Source of the DNA: Sipunculus nudus
Lineage: Eukaryota; Annelida; Sipuncula; Golfingiida; Sipunculidae
Length of the DNA: 64,000 nt
NCBI GenBank assembly: GCA_026874595.1
Contig: CM049318.1
Coordinates: 54,761,250-54,825,249 of the forward strand
Direction: 5' to 3'
Positions within the stretch are counted from its first letter, which is position 1; each line of letters begins with the position of its first letter. Of the stretch, positions 47,401 through 53,400 are shown piece by piece. The notes beneath the pieces are model-generated. The model saw nothing but the letters and a program-made list of their open reading frames with translations, was not told where the DNA came from and did not search any database. The translations under genes were made by a program, and so were the position numbers.

Positions 47401-50400
47401 TTCCGCCTTCTGTCTGGGCAGCAAATCCTAACGACTGACTCGGACTCTCTACTTCCGGTTTCACCGCACCGACTGTCTCCGTTTCCGCCTCGACTACTGC
47501 CATTGACATAGTCTCCGGTTTCTGTTTTGGGTTATACGGGGGGCTAAAATTAGTCCTATACCTCTGCTGATCGCCAGCAGCACGCCCTACTTGAGGGGAA
47601 GACCTAGGCCTCGACCGGGCACTAGTCTTACATTCCCGCGCCTTATGTCCCAGTTCATTACATAAATAACATCTGATGCCTCCTGATGGCTTAAATGTCT
47701 GACCGCCCGGACTGCGCTCAACCTCTCGCTTCTCTCTAGGCTGAGATACCGGTTGCGCTGGACGCGGCACATTATTGCCATAACGAGGCCCTGCTGTAAG
47801 GCTGTGTACACCGTGAGCCTCCGTATAACTCTCGGCTAAGTCTACCATACTATCAAAGTCACGACACCGTCTCTCTTTCAAAAACATAGAGAGATCCCTA
47901 CTACAGCAGTTTACGAACTGCTCACACATCAACAGGTTAACTACCCCGTCGTAGTCACCTCCGACCCCTGCCATCCCTATCCAATGGTCTAGGTATCCAC
48001 TCAGTCTCACCGCAAACTGACTCGGCGTTTCGCCTCGCTCAGGCCTACAAGTCCGAAACTTGTGTCGATAACCCTCTTCGGTCATTTGGTATCGCTTTAA
48101 CAAGGCTATCTTTAACTTATTGTAATCCATGGCCTCACTAACCGATAACTGTGTGTAAGTCCCTAGCGCCTTACCCCGCAGTAACGGACTCAGGTGTAAC
48201 GCCCAATTCTCCCTATCATAGCCTTGACATACAGCTAATCGTTCAAATCGCTCAAGAAACGCATCTAGCTGATCGTGAGCCTCATCAAAAGGTGGAAGCT
48301 GGATTTTCGGGAATACATCCCTACTTCTCTCTTCTTTAACCCCAGAGTCAGACTTTAACCTTAGAACCTCTAATTCGTGGGCTCTAGCCTCTCGCTCGCG
48401 CTCTATTTCCCGCTGCTCACGCTCTATTTCACGTTGCCTAGCTATTTCCTCACGTTCTTCATCCGCACGCCGTCTAGCCTCAACATAATCTTGTAAAGCC
48501 TGGTCCTTAAGCCCCAAGGCCTGTCCGCATCTAACAAGTGACTCTAACGTTTCCATGGTAACGCTCTAACCTAGTAAGATTCCAGTATCTAGTAATATCC
48601 GCTCTTAAAAATCCGTAAATACGTACTGTCAAAGCCAACCTAACGAACCGGCGGTATCCGTACAATAACACTACGGTAGCTCTACGCATCAAAATCTACT
48701 TATACGGACGGACGGACGGAAGGTCGGACGAAGGGTCAGACGGATGGACGGATGGATATCAAGATATCAATAAACACCATGCACCTATGATTACCATGCC
48801 AATCGGGAGGGGTAAACTTACCTGTAAAGAGACCCTACCACGTGACCAATCACATACCAGTGTAGGAAAAATTATACCAGGGCGTATCTAACAACATCAA
48901 AAATGTTCACTCTAATCTGGGTTTATATCAAACCAGTAATGATGTTCAGGTATCACTGAACTAGCATTACTCACAAAACATGCATGTGTTCTAGCCAAAT
49001 CTTCAAGGTATATGCTAATCCTGAAACAATGTTGTGTTTCAGGTAATATTCTCACTGAATAAATATTAACTCCTAACAGTGGGGTAATTTCATTGAGCAA
49101 GTATACACTATAACATCAGTTTGGTGTCATATCCAATTATTAATTCAGATCAACTCTAGTTTGAGTATATGAATGTCTGGTTTCAGTACTGTTTTCTCAG
49201 TTCAAAACTTCTGAAACTTACTGTAATTAGCCAGTTTTTTAAGGCTAATTATATCCTGGCACGCTCGCCATACAATGTCACCCCTAACTTAACGTGATAA
49301 CTTTACAACGGATATATCCTATAAAACAATAGGATGGGTTAACGCTCGCCACTTGATTTCATTAATCAAGAAATTAGATCCCGGTCATTACAGGTGACAT
49401 TTCCAGGTTCTTTTAAGGACGTGTATAAAAATACCAGACAATCATACACCCAGATCAATAGAAACTATGAGACATCAGGTTAAATTCACAATATAATTCA
49501 AGACAATACTTACAAAGATGTAGATGTGTGTGTGCGTTGATGTGTCAATACGATAGTCCTTCACATTAAAAATACAGGATATTTACTGAGTCCGTGGTTT
49601 GTATAAAAACCAATAAAGTCCAGTTCCTTCAGAGATCTCTGGTTACTGTTTTGTGTAGAATCTAGCGTATGGTTAGCAGCATATAGTCTTTCTGAGTTTA
49701 GCGATCTTCAACTGATCTTGCTTGTCAGCGACCCGGGTAGGTTTACGATCACATGAATGCAATAGCGCCCTTTGTTTACGTAGAGCTTAGAGTCCTTGAC
49801 CTTGCTCTTGTAGCAACGGTTTCACGGCTTACGGCGGTTATGTATCTAGGTCAAGCTGAACTAGGCCGGCAGGTGACAAACGCTCTCTCACTTTATCGCC
49901 AATACGAAGCTCTGTCGGCAGCACGGCTGAGTTCTCATGAGCTGGGTCTTTGCCTCATGTAGAAGCTTGCTTCTATGCCGTTCCTGGCGTTTCAATGTTC
50001 CTACTCCCGTTCGTGCGTGCTGCCACCTCAAGCTTCAAGACCCAACTGAAGGCAGCTTCCAGCGTCTCTCCCTGAACTCTGACGTCACAATCGTCGTCAC
50101 AATACGGCGATCCAGTTCTCTGATTGGCTCATTTCTCAAGTGTCCCATATAAGGATATATGTGACCTAGTTTGACTGTTAGCGTCACCTTGGCGACCCAC
50201 ATACCAGAAATAATTACACACGATGCGTGACACGGATAAATCAGCTGATAGCCGATGGGATTCCATACAAGAATACACAATATATATATATACAATCAAG
50301 ACCTGTCAACGCTTTAGGATGACGTTTCACGTCAATATCAATAGAGAACAGACTTCGTTAAACTATGATACAAAACACCGTACATATTGTCACCGATTTC

Positions 50401-53400
50401 TGGTGACATGTACATTGATGTGAAATTAGTCCAAAATGAATATATATTTATTTCTTTTTAATATAAATAAAAGCCATAAAACCAGGAACTTATTATCATT
50501 ATTTAAATGTGTGAATTTTGTATATTCTGGATTCTCAACTTCATTGTTTGGTGAAAACTGAATAAATACCAGACATGGTGCGAATACTTTGCAATTGTAT
50601 TTAAATACGAATATGAATATGTACTCCATTATAAAATTTCTTGCATAAAAGATGGGAATTCAGGTAAAAATGAAAGTATATGAATACCAGTGCAAATACT
50701 TTCAAAATGTTTTCATGAATGCCTTCATGAATATATTCTTTAATATTATTTTAATAATCATTTCAGTTTTATTTCATTTTAAAAAATCATACGATTCTCT
50801 TATTATTTTTATTAGAATTATATTTGGGACAATATTTGTAATTTTTTTTAAGAAATAGTTACACTCTTATATAATATATTCTGCTTATAAGTTATATGGC
50901 CAAGTCAAAATCTGTGTGACAATAGTACTCCATTTGTTAATAAAATAAATGAAATCAATCCTCTCCCTGTCTCCAAAGGTACTATCAAAATCATACATAA
51001 GCTAAACACCAACAACTCATAATACAGCTTATATTTATTACCACACAAAACCAGCATGTGCCTCATTTCTAAATCATATTTTTTTATCATATATAACAGC
51101 TGAGCGCCGTAACCCATGGGTCCCTTGTTTTTTCTAATTGCAGGAAGACACAATGGCTGAAGCTCGCCAGGTGGAGACAGAGGCAGCGACATATCTAGAT
51201 CAGATAGCGAGATACCACATAACACGGGCAAAAATTGTTTCCAAAGTAGCTAAGTACCCACATGTGGTAAGATATCCATATATGTTGGTGGTCAAATAAC
51301 CAAATACCCACACTTTAAGGGGGCCCAATCACCTATAAAGCATGTTGAGTTAACACAACAAATAGTTTCTTCCCTTTAAAATTAATCTGTACCTGCCAAA
51401 ATATTGCCCTGAAACCGTTTGCTTACTCCTGTAAACGAGTGTTAAAAACAGTGAAACAGGCACGATCGCAGTTGTAAACATAAACACAGTGCATCCGGCT
51501 GTGTGCTGCGCAGAGCCACAACACATGCCAATCAGGAGATGCCCTGACTGACTTTGCCCAAAAAATAAAAAACATGTTCCCCCTGGCTGAAACACTGTGT
51601 GTTGCCCCTCTTAATCAGACTCTGGTCACGCTACCTTGTTATTGTAAACAGACACACGTTGACTGTGTTTACAAACACGCAGGGCTATAATAAGGTGTTA
51701 AACAGTCGTATGCAAGGAAATGAGACTGTGTGCTGGAATGGTTTTTGCTGGCAAGCTTTTGTATAAAGCAAAACTGAACTGATAGTGTAACATTGGGAAT
51801 ATTTCTCCTGATTATGTCCCTTCAACAAATATCCACACGTTGTATGAACAAACAGTGCACAGTCAGCACATTATCACAAATCAAGAATAAAATCCATTTC
51901 TAATTTGCATATTGCATGTTTTGAGTTTTGCAACACAAGTGCTTCTATTGTTTGCATGATTTTATGATTTTCTTACTTAATAACCATCTTTATATGATCA
52001 AGTTTGTGGCTGCTCCACTTTCACAGACCTTGATTCAGCAACTGCACTTGTGTCTATATATATGGCTTTATTTGATTGGTCAGATTCTGGATGACCTCCT
52101 GGCAATGCTAAACATTTGGTCTAGCATGAGCACAACTTGCTCTTGCGTGTCATTTGATTTGTTTATTTTCCTAGCACCTTTTTTTATGCCCGTCTATGCT
52201 GGGACATATTATGGTATACCCACGGTCCGTTCGTCTGTCTGTCCATCCGTTAACTTTAGTGTCGACGTGATAACTTGTTAGGGCTATGATGGGTTTTCAC
52301 AAAACTTGCCATTACTACTAACCAACAGCTTATCTCTCCCCGAGTTTGATTATGGGCAAAATCCACACATATTTAATAAGGCAGCTCTAGGTCGTTTGGC
52401 TACTTTGTGGTTTTGCCGCAATAACTTTCGAGGAATATGATGGATATTGGTAAAACTCGACAGAAATATTGATCAATATAATATCTCACAGAAGTTCCAT
52501 TTCCAGCAAAATCCTAACATATTTAATGAAGTCAGGGATCACCAGACTTTGTTGGTACCATGGTGACTTACCAAAAATCTTATTGATTTTCATGAAACTT
52601 ATTATACATATTAACCAAAACAGTTTCTCACCTCAATTAAATTCTCAGTAAAATTCACACATATTTAATGAGGTCAGAGGTCAACAGGCTGCTTTGTACA
52701 GGCCAACCTGTGGCATCGCCCCGATTATGAATATGATGGATTCTGATGAAACTCAAGAGAAATATTAATCAATATAATACCTCTTGACAGCGTGTTCAGG
52801 TGTATACTATAGTACTTGTATGTGACATTACTGCTGGGAATATTCCATTGAATGTAAGGTTCTCAACAAGAGTAAATACCATTTATACCTTTTAAGATTG
52901 TCATAGAAGCGTGGTTTTGGTTACATTGTGGATGCACTTAAAAATTAAAGCAAGGAGAGTAATTTGGCTTGAAAGCAGCTACAAATTGTACCTCTTGAGA
53001 CCAACATTCCGTATTGGCATGCTACCCAAGAAATATGTGCCCAAACATATATGAACAGTTCTGTGAGGTAGAGTCTCACAATACCAAGTTGTACTGCTTG
53101 TTTCAAGCAGTACTATTTTTACCTAGCTGGACAGAAGTGATAGTGTTAGCCTTCTCACTGCTGACATATTTATGTAGTGTTTACTAGGATTGGTGATCGG
53201 CTTTATTCATAATAGACAAATCGGGAATATTTGGTGTCCTTTATGGAAACAGGCATGCACATAAGAAAAAAAAAGCTTTATAGAGGAATTAAACATATTA
53301 TCAACACAAACGCAAACCAAAATTCATACAACAATCTCAGGTCAATTTGACCAGTAAATGCACCAATTAATGTGACAGGAAGGCATCTGGTGGCAAACAT

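Larger units (their letters stand above)
43678..50408 (-). mobile_element. Ty3/gypsy-type LTR retrotransposon with Gmr1-like gene order, RT-deleted
   Basis: Two 1133 bp LTRs enclose gag-protease, integrase and an RT/RNase H fragment, read on the minus strand. TGTAC flanks both sides (43673-43677 and 50409-50413). The domain order gag-PR-IN-RT/RH is that of the Gmr1-like group and not the usual Ty3 order with IN last. The RT fingers and palm, including the catalytic Asp-Asp box, are absent. A frame change and a stop separate gag-PR from integrase. It is clearly richer in GC than the host introns. It lies antisense in PSME3 intron 7, inside an older repeat. With two LTR differences in 1133 bases it is very young, so movement was probably helped in trans by a full-length relative. 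Confidence 0.93.
41774..51131 (+). mobile_element. Helentron-like element split by a gypsy insertion
   Basis: It starts TTTTTAGCTCAGCTGACTAT at 41774, like 34116. The matching 3' end, CAGCTGAGC (51097-51105) with the palindrome ACCCATGGGT and CCCTTG then T, lies at 51131, directly before the exon 8 acceptor. Without the gypsy element and one target copy, it is about 2.6 kb. The interior has two related halves (TTTGGCATA...TTAGATGTC near 41890 and 42571). That both ends belong to one element is inferred. Confidence 0.5.

Noticed and set aside
43678-50408. Possible endogenous retrovirus with an envelope gene
   Set aside because: Only ~200 non-coding bases lie between the RNase H stop and the polypurine tract. 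No envelope frame exists.
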